A DNA stretch of 29,346 nucleotides from Pirellulaceae bacterium (GTDB taxonomy: Bacteria; Planctomycetota; Planctomycetia; Pirellulales; Pirellulaceae), in the NCBI GenBank assembly GCA_013002105.1, contig JABDKS010000395.1, forward strand, positions 1-29,346. The letters run 5' to 3'. The notes beneath the pieces were generated by a model, which ran no database searches, was not told where the DNA came from, and saw only the letters and a program-made list of their open reading frames with translations. Below, in pieces: positions 8,891 through 17,118 of this stretch. The stretch's first letter is position 1. The number at the start of each line of letters is the position of its first letter. Both the position numbers and the translations under genes were made by a program.

Positions 8891-9703
8891 TCAAAAGTCC
8901 GTATCTGGCTCTTTCAGATTCAGTTCTTGGATCCACGTGTTGCGATACCGCACATCGTGGCCTTCGCATTGCAGTTTCAATCCCTGCGGTGTGTCGGTGA
9001 TTCCAAACCCCTTGTCATTGCCGCCATCGACACCGGAATTGGGTCCACCCCAAACCTTGTTGATCGTTTGGTTCGTGTGAACTTTCTTGCCGTTAAAGTA
9101 CATCGTTAGCATCGGCTTTTCGACTTGTTTGCCGTCAGCGAAGCGTGCTGCGCGAAAAACGATGTCGTAAGCGTTCCACTTTTCGGTTCCATTGTAAGCG
9201 TGGTAGGGCGACTCGGTTTCGTTGATGACCGCGCCCATTCCGTGTTTGGTCTTGTCTCCATCGAGCACTTGAATCTCGAATCGGTTTTGCAAATAGACGC
9301 CGCTATTGCCGCCCGGTTTCATGATCAAGAACTCGATGTGCAATCGAAAATCACGATACGGTTTTTTCGTCACGATATCGGCCGCGCCGTATTTGCCACC
9401 ATCGGCGGCACGGTCGTCGGTCATCAAACAGTTGCCGCCATCGACCGGGTCCTCGACGATTTTCCATTTGATCGGCAGCGACGAACCGAACCGCGGACCT
9501 TCCCAATAAGTCCACTTTTGGTCCAGCATCTCGCGTGTGCCGTCGATGATCGTTTCGGCGCCCGCGATCGGTTTGGCACCGACACCGATGTGGGTCGCGT
9601 CAATCGCGTTCGTTGCATCCTGGGCGACAACCGTGGTGGCGATCAGCGTCAGGCAAAGGAAGGCGGTAGTAGTGAATGTTGTCAGAGCGATTGTTGTTTT
9701 CAT
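8891..9703 (-). CDS. DUF1080 (3-keto-disaccharide hydrolase-like) secreted protein
   Basis: A 270-residue exported protein of the DUF1080 family, which has a concanavalin/laminin-G-like beta-sandwich; some members hydrolyse 3-keto-glycosides. The signal peptide starts MKTTIALTTFTTTAFLCLTL and probably ends at VVAQ. Family landmarks are FRLHIEFLIMKPGGNSGVYLQ, FEIQVLDGDKTKHGMGAV, NAYDIVFRAARF, MYFNGKKVHTNQT and a C-terminal GLKLQCEGHDVRYRNTWI. The frame is open to 9781, but the ATG at 9703 sits directly at the signal peptide. It faces the DUF1501 gene tail-to-tail. With the c-haem and DUF1501 genes it suggests a carbohydrate oxidation and cleavage theme; this is inference from context. Confidence 0.92.
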   Translation of the reverse strand: MKTTIALTTFTTTAFLCLTLIATTVVAQDATNAIDATHIGVGAKPIAGAETIIDGTREMLDQKWTYWEGPRFGSSLPIKWKIVEDPVDGGNCLMTDDRAADGGKYGAADIVTKKPYRDFRLHIEFLIMKPGGNSGVYLQNRFEIQVLDGDKTKHGMGAVINETESPYHAYNGTEKWNAYDIVFRAARFADGKQVEKPMLTMYFNGKKVHTNQTINKVWGGPNSGVDGGNDKGFGITDTPQGLKLQCEGHDVRYRNTWIQELNLKEPDTDF

Positions 9704-9978
9704 GGTGCAAGGTATAGGCCGGTATGAACCGCCCTGCAAGTTTTGTGGCCACCGGCGCCGCCGACCGATGGCGGTCGTCATGTTGACACCGACGTGTGTT
9801 CAAACTGACGCTGCCCGTGTGACAACACCACGACGGTGGCATATTGGCTAAATCGTTTCCAACGCAACAGTTGTGATCGATTGCATGTCACATCCGCGTC
9901 AACGGTACGCTGAGTGCAGTGGGAGTCCACCGTTGTCCAACCCCACCACACTGAACCGCTACGAACGGAACCAAACCG

Positions 9979-10524
9979 ATGAACAAAACGACAGTAGCCC
10001 TCCTGTTTGGATTCACCTGCATTTGGTTCGTCGGCGACGCGCAGGGGCAACGCGTCGACAATCGGGCTCTGCACGCTGCGGCGACCGAGTTCCGCAACGC
10101 CGTTCTGATCTTCGAGCGCGACGTGGTGCGAGTGCGTGGGGTTTTGCGAAATGACGAACGGATCGTTGACAAGTTTGAGGAGGCGACCAAACGCGTTGCC
10201 ATCGCTGCGAAGAATCCGCGTTTAATGAAGCGGCTGACGACCGAGTATCGCAAGATGTTGCCGCTGCAGGCTCAAGCCGAACGAGCCATCTTCGGCAAGT
10301 ACACGCCGCATCACGGTCTGATCCAATCGTGGGATGCCGTCCTCTATTTTCAAAGCGTCTTTGAACAGGAGTTCGCATTCCATTCGGAGTACCCGCTGCA
10401 CGGCAATCGTGTGCAATTGCGGGCCCCATCCCAGCGACCGACGACAACCTCTGTCACCGTACCCCCACCGGTAGGCTCATTCAACGCCAACTCGCGATCC
10501 GTGGGTGTTACTGTGCGACGATAA
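9979..10524 (+). CDS. Small secreted hypothetical protein
   Basis: A 181-residue protein that I do not recognise. The N-terminus MNKTTVALLFGFTCIWFVG is a signal peptide with likely cleavage after DAQG. The mature part has a predicted helical region (about residues 28-120) rich in Arg, Glu and Ala (EFRNAVLIFERDVVRV, ERIVDKFEEATKRVAIAAK), then a Pro/Thr-rich tail with no known domain. It is divergent from the DUF1080 gene, and the spacer of 275 bp between them shows no clear promoter or riboswitch. An 18-bp tandem repeat starts 8 bases after its stop. Confidence 0.75.
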   Translation: MNKTTVALLFGFTCIWFVGDAQGQRVDNRALHAAATEFRNAVLIFERDVVRVRGVLRNDERIVDKFEEATKRVAIAAKNPRLMKRLTTEYRKMLPLQAQAERAIFGKYTPHHGLIQSWDAVLYFQSVFEQEFAFHSEYPLHGNRVQLRAPSQRPTTTSVTVPPPVGSFNANSRSVGVTVRR

Positions 10525-10531
10525 CGCCCTG

Positions 10532-10616
10532 TCTGCGGATTAAAGTTGGCTTGCGGCTTGAACTCGGCTTGCGGGTCGAGCTCGGCTTATCGTTTGAACT
10601 TGGTTGCGGGTTGAAA
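10532..10616. repeat. Imperfect 18-bp tandem repeat
   Basis: About 4.7 units of 18 bp. Units at 10550-10567, 10568-10585 and 10586-10603 share the pattern CTTGCGGgTTGAaCTCGG (CTTGCGGCTTGAACTCGG is the first); a more divergent unit precedes at 10532-10549 and a partial one follows to 10616. The array starts 8 bases after the stop codon at 10524 and lies before the dihaem cytochrome gene. It is probably noncoding, although one frame would read as a 6-residue repeat (L-R-x-E-L-G). Confidence 0.8.
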
Positions 10617-10722
10617 AGTGACCGCATTTTCAGGGTGCGACAATCGGTACCGTTTGCTCTGCGGATGTTTTCACGGTTGAATGGGGGTAATTGTCTATCC
10701 CTGTTTTCTTTGCCCGGAATTG

Positions 10723-11898
10723 ATGCGTTTATCGCTGGTTTGGTTGATCGTTGTCGCGCTACTTGGTTGTGATGCTCCGGTGGAGCACTTCGAGCCAAAC
10801 GAAGTCTACGCGCTGACGCTGGCGAAAACTCGGGATGTGGAAACAATCAGCGCCACTGACGACGTGGCGCGAGTCGTCGAGTCGTTGTTTGGTACACCGG
10901 AGCACCCAAAATGGCCCGCCGAGTGGATCGACGATTCGACAGCTAAATCGCTTATTCAAGTTGAACACATTGAACAAGCCGCCGGGCCCGTTTATAGCGA
11001 CCGAGACGGCACCAATTTTGGCCTCTACAACAAACACTGCGTAACCTGTCATGCGGTCAACGGATCGGGTGCCGGTCCGGCATCGGTGTTCCAAAATCCT
11101 TACCCTCGCGATTTTCGAGCCGGGATTTTTAAGTGGAAATCGACCGAGCGAAATGCGAAGCCGACACGCGATGACTTGGCAGGGCTGCTACATCGCGGCG
11201 TACCCGGAACAGGCATGCCCTCGTTCGCGTTGATTCAAGAGACCGATGCGAATGCACTGATCGACTATTTGATCTATTTGTCCGTGCGAGGTGAAACCGA
11301 ACGCAAACTGCTGGCCCTGGCAGTCGATGAACTGGGCTACGATGACGCGGCAGGCCCACCAGAGGAACAATTCGACATCGCGGAGCCAACAGCCGATAAT
11401 CCCATTCACCATGCGGTCAACTCGGTACTACAAAGCTGGCTGGACGCGGAAACTCGCGTCGTTGCCGTTCCCGAGCCAATCGATCGCAATCGGTCATCCA
11501 TTGATCGAGGACGTGATCTTTTCCACGGTCAAATAGCCAATTGTGCCGGTTGTCATGGCCCCGGCGGCAACGGTTCGGTACCGACACTCGACTACGACGA
11601 CTGGTCCAAAGAGTATTCCAGCCGAATTGGACTGACGCCAAGTGATCGCGATGCGATGAAACCATTTCGAGATGCGGGCGCGTTGTTGCCTCGACAGATT
11701 CGACCACGCAAGTTGGACGAAGGCGTCTTTCGCGGCGGCGGTCAAGGTGCAACCCTGTATCGTCAGATCAGCCAGGGAATTGCCGGCACGCCGATGCCCG
11801 GCGTCAAAATCACGGATGCCCCGTCGCCGACAGGTTTGACTGCGGACCAAGTCTGGGACTTGGTTCACTATGTTGAATCCCTTGGCAACCATGACTGA
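10723..11898 (+). CDS. Dihaem cytochrome c lipoprotein of the oxidase cluster
   Basis: A 391-residue exported protein with two mono-haem cytochrome c domains. The N-terminus MRLSLVWLIVVALLGCDAP is a lipoprotein signal with a lipobox-like LLGC, so it is likely anchored to a membrane by lipid. Haem 1: CVTCH (residues 106-110) with a probable Met ligand in GTGMPSF; haem 2: CAGCH (274-278) with a probable Met ligand in GTPMPG. The frame is open upstream to 10681, but the ATG at 10723 is the start at the signal peptide. It heads the genes for haem A synthesis and oxidase assembly, so electron transfer to a haem-copper oxidase is the likely job; the alternative is a separate respiratory step. Confidence 0.88.
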   Translation: MRLSLVWLIVVALLGCDAPVEHFEPNEVYALTLAKTRDVETISATDDVARVVESLFGTPEHPKWPAEWIDDSTAKSLIQVEHIEQAAGPVYSDRDGTNFGLYNKHCVTCHAVNGSGAGPASVFQNPYPRDFRAGIFKWKSTERNAKPTRDDLAGLLHRGVPGTGMPSFALIQETDANALIDYLIYLSVRGETERKLLALAVDELGYDDAAGPPEEQFDIAEPTADNPIHHAVNSVLQSWLDAETRVVAVPEPIDRNRSSIDRGRDLFHGQIANCAGCHGPGGNGSVPTLDYDDWSKEYSSRIGLTPSDRDAMKPFRDAGALLPRQIRPRKLDEGVFRGGGQGATLYRQISQGIAGTPMPGVKITDAPSPTGLTADQVWDLVHYVESLGNHD

Positions 11899-11953
11899 TC
11901 AGCCCCGTTTATTTCGTCCACCGAATCAAACATTGACCCAAAGCGTCCCAAAT

Positions 11954-12127
11954 ATGAGCGAAGACAACTATCGCACTATCTGTTCGATCATCGGACTCGT
12001 CGTCGGCTTGGCGATCATGTTCGCGGCCGGTTGGGGAGGGATGATTCCAGGTGCGATTTTTGGCGCCGGTGGTGCAGTCACGGGCGGAATCATCGGCGAA
12101 AAACTATATCGACGAAAACAAAAGTGA
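11954..12127 (+). CDS. Small glycine-zipper membrane protein
   Basis: A 57-residue protein starting MSEDNYRTICSIIGLVVGL, with two hydrophobic segments: one near residues 8-24 and a Gly-rich one in GMIPGAIFGAGGAVTGG, typical of a glycine-zipper pair. It ends in a basic EKLYRRKQK tail. An in-frame ATG at 11891, overlapping the end of the cytochrome gene by 8 bp, would add 21 residues and is an alternative start; the sequence does not decide between them. It lies between the dihaem cytochrome and ctaA on the same strand and may help in oxidase assembly, but no function is known. Confidence 0.6.
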   Translation: MSEDNYRTICSIIGLVVGLAIMFAAGWGGMIPGAIFGAGGAVTGGIIGEKLYRRKQK

Positions 12128-12135
12128 TCTGCCCT

Positions 12136-12171
12136 CCGATGGATTGCCCATCAGCATTCCGAAGGATTGCC
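12136..12171. repeat. 13-bp direct repeat, one mismatch
   Basis: CCGATGGATTGCC at 12136-12148 recurs as CCGAAGGATTGCC at 12159-12171, 23 bp apart. The pair starts 9 bases after the stop codon at 12127 and lies in the spacer before ctaA. Confidence 0.55.
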
Positions 12172-12223
12172 AACTTACGACTACGCGTGAAGGTATGACC
12201 CTGTTGACTGCACGCCTCTTGCT

Positions 12224-13309
12224 ATGACCCTTGCCCCAACCAACTGCGAATCCTATCCACCACGAATCGTCCATCGACTCGTGGTGCTGGCGGTTTGTCT
12301 GATCTGGCCGTTGATTTGGGTGGGCGGGCTGGTCACAACCTATGACGCCGGAATGGCCGTTCCCGATTGGCCCAACACGTACGGCTACAACTTGTTTTTG
12401 TATCCCTACAAGACTTGGCTCTCCGGTCCGTTCGATTTGTTTATTGAACACGGTCACCGTTTACTTGGCGCCGTGGTCGGTTTCGTGGCGATCGCGCTGA
12501 CGATTGCTGCCTACAAACGGGAACCACGGCGATGGGTATTTGTCTTTGCCGTCTTGGTTTTATTGGCGGTGATATTCCAAGGCGCACTGGGCGGCGTCCG
12601 GGTGGTTCAAGCGAGCCGAACGTTGGCAATGATTCACGGTTGTTTTGGCCCCGCATTCTTTGCCGGTTGTGTGGCTTTGGCGGTCGTGACGAGCCGATTT
12701 TGGTGGCAACGCGCCCAGCAACAACAAGCCCAGCAGGATGGCGACCGCCTGAGCCATATCGGCCGCGGCGTGCTGTTTTTGTCGTTCTCTCTGGTCGTGA
12801 TCAGCTATTTGCAACTGGTTTTGGGGGCTCAACTTCGCCACGTTCAGCCAACGGCTCGACCGAGCGGTTTTGCGTTAATCGTTGTATTTCACGTAGTCAC
12901 AGCGTTCTTCCTGTGGCTCATGACCGGCATCACTTGGCTGCGAGTGAGGCGGTGCGGCGATTTGACGCTCTCGCGACCGGCTGTTTGCCTGATAGGATTA
13001 GTGGCCGTTCAGATCATTTTGGGCGTCGGCACTTGGGTCGTGAACTACGGCTGGCCAACCTTTCTGCAAGGCTGGCCGGGGTCGACTGGATTTTTGATCC
13101 GAGCAAAAGGTTTTTGGGATTCGATCATTGTCACCGCCCATGTTGCGACAGGTTCACTGATCTTAGCCGTATCGACGTTGCTGTGGGTTCGCTGCTGGAG
13201 ACTGCGATTCGTGCAGCGTCACTTGTCCACCGAAATAACGACGTCGGAAAACCAAAGCGATTCGGACACGAAATCGCCAGAAAGCGATCCTGTTCCCGCA
13301 ACTAACTAA
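12224..13309 (+). CDS. ctaA: Haem A synthase (COX15/CtaA family)
   Basis: A 361-residue polytopic membrane protein that oxidises haem O to haem A, the cofactor of aa3-type oxidases. About eight hydrophobic segments are visible. The haem-ligand histidines typical of the family are present: EHGHRLLG (E75, H76, H78), MIHGCFGPAF (H138), VFHVVTAFF (H223) and TAHVATGSL (H306). The N-terminal pair GGLVTTYDAGMAVPDWP (from residue 34) is a family signature. The C-terminus adds a short charged tail. It is followed by ctaB after only 10 bp, so the two are surely co-transcribed. No strong ribosome binding site is seen before the ATG. Confidence 0.95.
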   Translation: MTLAPTNCESYPPRIVHRLVVLAVCLIWPLIWVGGLVTTYDAGMAVPDWPNTYGYNLFLYPYKTWLSGPFDLFIEHGHRLLGAVVGFVAIALTIAAYKREPRRWVFVFAVLVLLAVIFQGALGGVRVVQASRTLAMIHGCFGPAFFAGCVALAVVTSRFWWQRAQQQQAQQDGDRLSHIGRGVLFLSFSLVVISYLQLVLGAQLRHVQPTARPSGFALIVVFHVVTAFFLWLMTGITWLRVRRCGDLTLSRPAVCLIGLVAVQIILGVGTWVVNYGWPTFLQGWPGSTGFLIRAKGFWDSIIVTAHVATGSLILAVSTLLWVRCWRLRFVQRHLSTEITTSENQSDSDTKSPESDPVPATN

Positions 13310-13319
13310 TCAACTGAAA

Positions 13320-14390
13320 ATGTCGATAGACGTTTTAATTATCGATCCCATCACCTCGCCACCCGACGCGGCGGAAGTGGACTCGCGCGGTGGTGCAACC
13401 TCACCCGCCGATCTCCCCACCGAAAACCCGGAAACTCATTCCAAAAGCGAAACCGGGGCGGGGCAGGGGAGTGCGGCGAATGGGTTGGCCGCACGGGGTG
13501 ATATCCAGACGCGAACGCTGGCCGATATCACACGCGATTACGTCCAACTGACCAAGCCACGTATTGTCGTGATGATTTTGGTCACGACGATGGCGACGGC
13601 AGTGATGGGTGCACAAGGATTGGTCGCACTATCCGATCTGGTGTGGTTGTTGTTGGGAACCGCATTGGTAGCCGGTAGCGCCGGAGCGGCAAATCAAATT
13701 TGGGAGCGCGTGATCGATTGCTCGATGGCACGAACCGCGAATCGCCCGTTACCTGATGGCCGACTGGATCTGGTACCGGCGACGCTGTTCACCGCGGCGA
13801 TCGGACTGGTCGGCAGTGCGTTGCTGGCCCAAGTCTTTGGAATGATACCGGCGCTTGCTGGAATCGCAACTTGGTTGCTGTACGTCTTGGTTTACACTCC
13901 CATGAAAACTCGCACTGCGTGGAACACCACCGTCGGTGCGGTCGCGGGCGCATTACCCGTGTTGATTGGATACACCGCGACGGGCGGATCACTGATGGCT
14001 TGGACGCCCTGGCTGTTGGTCGGAGTGCTGGTCGCGTGGCAATATCCGCATTTCATGTCGATCGCGTGGATGTATCGTCGCCAATACGACGAAGCCGGTT
14101 TTCGGATGACGACGACGGTCGAACCAAGCGGTCGCAGCGCGGGCTGGCAAAGCATTGCCGGATCGATCGCGCTGATCGCGTGCGGCATAACGCTCGCGTG
14201 GATTCCAGGCGGGATGATCGCACCGATCCTGGCAACGCTGGGAGTCATTGCGGCATGCTATCCGATGTTGAAAGCTTCGATCCGTTTTGCGGCATCTCCC
14301 AACGACGCGATGGCTCGCAAACTACTTCGATCATCGCTACTGGTCCTACCGGCGTTGCTGTTGATTGTTACCCTGCGAGTCTTCTGGTAA
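13320..14390 (+). CDS. ctaB: Protohaem IX farnesyltransferase (CtaB/Cox10)
   Basis: A 356-residue UbiA-superfamily prenyltransferase that adds farnesyl to haem B to make haem O. The first prenyl-diphosphate site is ANQIWERVIDCSMARTANRP (N125, D133, MARTANRP), and the second region includes YTPMKTRTAWNTTVG and WQYPHFMSIAWMYRRQYDEAGFRM. Around eight membrane segments follow. The first 65 residues, rich in Pro, Glu, Ser and Thr, precede the conserved core that starts near DYVQLTKPRIVV; this extension is longer than in usual family members and may be natural or an over-long start, but no other start codon lies closer to the core. It directly follows ctaA. Confidence 0.95.
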   Translation: MSIDVLIIDPITSPPDAAEVDSRGGATSPADLPTENPETHSKSETGAGQGSAANGLAARGDIQTRTLADITRDYVQLTKPRIVVMILVTTMATAVMGAQGLVALSDLVWLLLGTALVAGSAGAANQIWERVIDCSMARTANRPLPDGRLDLVPATLFTAAIGLVGSALLAQVFGMIPALAGIATWLLYVLVYTPMKTRTAWNTTVGAVAGALPVLIGYTATGGSLMAWTPWLLVGVLVAWQYPHFMSIAWMYRRQYDEAGFRMTTTVEPSGRSAGWQSIAGSIALIACGITLAWIPGGMIAPILATLGVIAACYPMLKASIRFAASPNDAMARKLLRSSLLVLPALLLIVTLRVFW

Positions 14391-14406
14391 CCGCATCGCG
14401 TACAGT

Positions 14407-14434
14407 GAGACTTGGGCAGCGAGACTTGGGCAGC
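14407..14434. repeat. Perfect 14-bp tandem duplication
   Basis: GAGACTTGGGCAGC at 14407-14420 is repeated exactly at 14421-14434, 16 bases after the ctaB stop codon and before the SCO gene. Confidence 0.85.
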
Positions 14435-14515
14435 GACGGGTGACCAAGACTCAGATTGTCGACGTCGTTGCGCTCCGATTTTCCCACCTCATTCGTATTC
14501 GCGATAAAGCTCTCC

Positions 14516-15184
14516 ATGCGTACTGCTATTCATATCGGTTTGATCTTATTGGTCGGTGTGGGCCTGGGTGTCGCCATCCGAGCCGCTAAATCCGACCGTG
14601 GTGCCGACGGCCCGGGGCCCAATGACGTCGTCTACAGCAACCAAAACAGCACATGGGATGCGGCCGTACGAGCGATCGAATACCCCGATCCGATTCGGCC
14701 TCCGGAAGAGGAAGTTTGGCTTAGTCGGTTCGAGTTAACCGAACGGAGCGTCAAAAAAATCAGCAGCGAAGAACTGCTCGGTCAACCGTACCTGGTCAGT
14801 TTCTTCTTCAGTACCTGCCCGAGCATCTGCGTCCAGCAAAATCAAAAGCTAAAAGAATTGCAGGATGAATTCGAGGGCGAAGGAGTTCGATTCGTCGCGA
14901 TCTCGGTTGATCCAGAGACCGACACGCCCGAAAAGCTTCGTGAATACGCCGCCCGATTTGGCGCCGACGAGAATCAATGGCTCTTCATGACAGGCGATTT
15001 AACCTACATTCGACGCATTGGCAGCGAGATTTTCCAACAGCCGGTGGACAAGAAATTTCACACCGAGCGATTTGTTCTGGTCGATCCCGAAGGCAAAATC
15101 GAAGGCTTTTACAATTGGCCCGAAGAAGTGCAATTGAAAAAGCTGAAGCAGAAGATCCGCGAGATGATCCAAGCAACCTCTTAG
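14516..15184 (+). CDS. sco1: SCO1/SenC family copper chaperone of cytochrome oxidase
   Basis: A 222-residue membrane-anchored thioredoxin-fold protein that delivers copper to the CuA site of cytochrome c oxidase or reduces its cysteines. One N-terminal membrane helix (MRTAIHIGLILLVGVGLGV) is followed by the copper site: CPSIC (C101, C105) in FFSTCPSICVQ, and the distant histidine in KKFHTERFVLVD (H182). SVDPETDTPEKL is a family signature. The frame is open from a TTG at 14456, but the ATG at 14516 is at the membrane anchor and is preferred. It follows ctaB by 125 bp and precedes the DUF420 gene. Confidence 0.93.
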   Translation: MRTAIHIGLILLVGVGLGVAIRAAKSDRGADGPGPNDVVYSNQNSTWDAAVRAIEYPDPIRPPEEEVWLSRFELTERSVKKISSEELLGQPYLVSFFFSTCPSICVQQNQKLKELQDEFEGEGVRFVAISVDPETDTPEKLREYAARFGADENQWLFMTGDLTYIRRIGSEIFQQPVDKKFHTERFVLVDPEGKIEGFYNWPEEVQLKKLKQKIREMIQATS

Positions 15185-15207
15185 GTTGATGTCGACACGG
15201 GTAAAGC

Positions 15208-15243
15208 GACGTGGACAAAACAACGCGGACTAACAACGTGGAC
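15208..15243. repeat. Short imperfect tandem repeat (13-14 bp)
   Basis: Three copies of a GACGTGGAC-like core stand at 15208-15216, 15222-15230 (AACGCGGAC) and 15235-15243 (AACGTGGAC), spaced 14 and 13 bp apart, shortly after the SCO stop codon. A separate inverted repeat (GCCGGTC, 3-base loop, GACCGGC) lies at 15280-15296, before the DUF420 gene, and could be a weak hairpin or operator. Confidence 0.55.
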
Positions 15244-15340
15244 ATGCACCGCGGTTGAACCATTGCGGCACACCGACACGCCGGTCGACGACCGGCATCC
15301 CCATCAGTGGACGAGCGTCCCGACTTGAAGGCATCACGAT

Positions 15341-15805
15341 ATGGTTTGGGACTTTCTCGCAGCCAACTTACCCCACGCCACGGCGGCGCTGAACACCACG
15401 GCAATCGTCTTGTTGGCGGCCGCGCTTTGGAAAATCCGTACCGGACGGGTCAAAGCCCATAAAAACTTGATGCTGACGGCACTCGGTGTCAGCGCGTTAT
15501 TCTTGTTGCTTTATGTTTTTCACAAGCTCGCGTTGTACCAAGCGACCGGCCAGCCAAACAAGAAATTTCCGACCGATCCGGCGATCGCATCCGAATCGGC
15601 CCGCTACACCTATTACGCAATCTTGCTGACTCACATTGTGTTGGCGATCGCCGTGCCATTTTTGGCCGTTCGTGCTGTCTTGCTGGCAAAGCGTGGTCGG
15701 ATCCTCGCTCATAAACGCCTGGTCCGCTACGCCTATCCGATCTGGATGTACGTCTCGGTAACCGGCGTGATGGTCTATCTGATGCTCTATCAAATCTACG
15801 TTTGA
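15341..15805 (+). CDS. DUF420 membrane protein (CtaM/YozB-like)
   Basis: A 154-residue protein of the DUF420 family. Members called CtaM or YozB are needed for haem-copper oxidase activity in some Firmicutes, so an assembly role is likely here. About four membrane helices are visible (near residues 17-32, 45-60, 92-115 and 130-152). Conserved histidines include AHKNLM, FHKLAL, LLTHIVLA and AHKRLVRYAYPIWMYVSVTG, and the arrangement AHK-x in two places suggests an internal repeat typical of the family. The ATG is preceded by GAAGG. It is the last gene of the oxidase cluster; fliP follows 199 bp later. Confidence 0.9.
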   Translation: MVWDFLAANLPHATAALNTTAIVLLAAALWKIRTGRVKAHKNLMLTALGVSALFLLLYVFHKLALYQATGQPNKKFPTDPAIASESARYTYYAILLTHIVLAIAVPFLAVRAVLLAKRGRILAHKRLVRYAYPIWMYVSVTGVMVYLMLYQIYV

Positions 15806-16004
15806 CCCTTTGCACGCAGGCGGCCTCCCGCTGACCACACTCCGGCACGCGGCGTTGCCTGATGATCCGTGAAACACGTCGGCAAATCTTTGTTTCGCCT
15901 ATAGCGAAATCGACGTCGGATCTGTCTTTCGGAAATTCCGCGACTTTTCCTAAAGTCCGGTCGTTGTAAATCCGAGCGTCTCGTGTCGATGGAGCGACCA
16001 CGAA

Positions 16005-16841
16005 TTGATCCGGACTCGTTTCTTGCCGTTGTTTGCCCTGATCTTGCTGTCGGCGATGCCGTGCGCGGCCCAACAAGCCGATGCGCCCGCAGCCACACTC
16101 GTCGAGCGAACCCCGGTTACGATCCCGAACGACGCGCTGGAATTGGTCGGAGGCGGTCCCCAGCAATGGACCAGCCCGGAAGGCCTGGGCAGCAGTTTGC
16201 AAGTGATGCTGATGCTGACCGTCCTGTCGATGGCGCCGGCGATCTTGCTGATGACGACCTGCTACGTCCGCATCATTATCGTGCTCGGGCTGTTAAAACA
16301 GGCGATCGGTCTGCAGTCCTTACCACCGACGCAAGTTCTGACCAGCATCGCGATGTTCATGACGCTCTTTGTCATGACGCCGGTCTGGTCTCGTGTGTAT
16401 GACGACGCGATTGAGCCGTACACGGATCCCAATGTCGAAATGACACTGACCGAAGCATACGAAGCGGGATCGCTACCTATCCGTGAGTTCATGGCCCGTC
16501 AAATCGATGTGGCCGGTAACCATGACGATGTGCACCTGTTCTACGACTACATGGACGCGGATGCACCAACCCCCAGTTCGTTTGAAGACGTGCCGCTACA
16601 GGTATTGCTGCCGGCATTCATTCTGAGCGAGCTAAAGATTGCTTTCTTGATGGGGTTTCAGATCTATCTGCCTTTCCTCATCGTCGACTTGGTCGTCGCC
16701 AGCGTGACGATTTCGATGGGGATGTTGATGCTGCCACCGGGCGTCATTTCACTACCGTTCAAACTCCTGTTATTCGTCCTGGTCGATGGATGGCGGTTGG
16801 TGGTGGAAATGCTGTTAAGTAGTTTCGGAACGATCACTTAG
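16005..16841 (+). CDS. fliP: Flagellar export gate protein FliP
   Basis: A 278-residue FliP, which forms the pentameric core of the type III export gate. The start is TTG at 16005, preceded by GGAG at 15991-15994, and gives a typical FliP signal peptide (MIRTRFLPLFALILLSAM, cleavage near PCAAQ). Membrane segments and family motifs are in order: SMAPAILLMTTCYVRIIIVL, RNALG-equivalent LLKQAIGLQSLPPTQVLTS, then FMARQIDVAG, LPAFILSELKIAFLMGFQIYLPFLIVDLVVASV and SISMGMLMLPPGVISLPFKLLLFVLVDGW-type C-terminus. It is followed after 13 bp by fliQ. Confidence 0.95.
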   Translation: MIRTRFLPLFALILLSAMPCAAQQADAPAATLVERTPVTIPNDALELVGGGPQQWTSPEGLGSSLQVMLMLTVLSMAPAILLMTTCYVRIIIVLGLLKQAIGLQSLPPTQVLTSIAMFMTLFVMTPVWSRVYDDAIEPYTDPNVEMTLTEAYEAGSLPIREFMARQIDVAGNHDDVHLFYDYMDADAPTPSSFEDVPLQVLLPAFILSELKIAFLMGFQIYLPFLIVDLVVASVTISMGMLMLPPGVISLPFKLLLFVLVDGWRLVVEMLLSSFGTIT

Positions 16842-16854
16842 AGGTTTATCTGCA

Positions 16855-17118
16855 TTGGACGCTGCATCTGCTGTTGATCTTTGCCGCACCGCGTTGATGG
16901 CTGCCGTCGTCATTGCCGCTCCGCTATTGCTCGTCGGCATGGTCGTCGGGTTGGCAGTCGGATTGCTGCAAGCTTTGACGCAAATCCAAGATCAGACCGT
17001 TTCGTTTGTTCCCAAATTGGTCGCGATGGCGGTCGCGCTGGTTGCCTGCATGCCGTGGCTGATGTCCCGGATGGTCGAATTCACACGCGGTGTGTTCGAG
17101 AACGCAGGAATGCCGTGA
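16855..17118 (+). CDS. fliQ: Flagellar export gate protein FliQ
   Basis: An 87-residue two-helix protein of the export gate, the usual length for FliQ. Start TTG at 16855, with GAGG at 16841-16844 overlapping the fliP stop. Helix 1 is AALMAAVVIAAPLLLVGMVVGLAVGLLQ-like (residues 13-40) with the family signature ALTQIQDQTVSFVPK, and helix 2 is AMAVALVACMPWLMSRMVEFT. The last four bases, GTGA, overlap the start of fliR. Confidence 0.94.
   Translation: MDAASAVDLCRTALMAAVVIAAPLLLVGMVVGLAVGLLQALTQIQDQTVSFVPKLVAMAVALVACMPWLMSRMVEFTRGVFENAGMP

Noticed and set aside
10508..10846. Minus-strand open frame with a KPSSTRKPSS-type repeat
   Set aside because: The repeat is the translation of the 18-bp tandem array, and the frame overlaps the lipoprotein signal of the cytochrome gene.
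15843..15858. A sigma-54-like site (GGCACG and TTGC) before fliP
   Set aside because: The distance between the GG and the GC elements is 13 instead of 12, and sigma-54 promoters do not tolerate this change.
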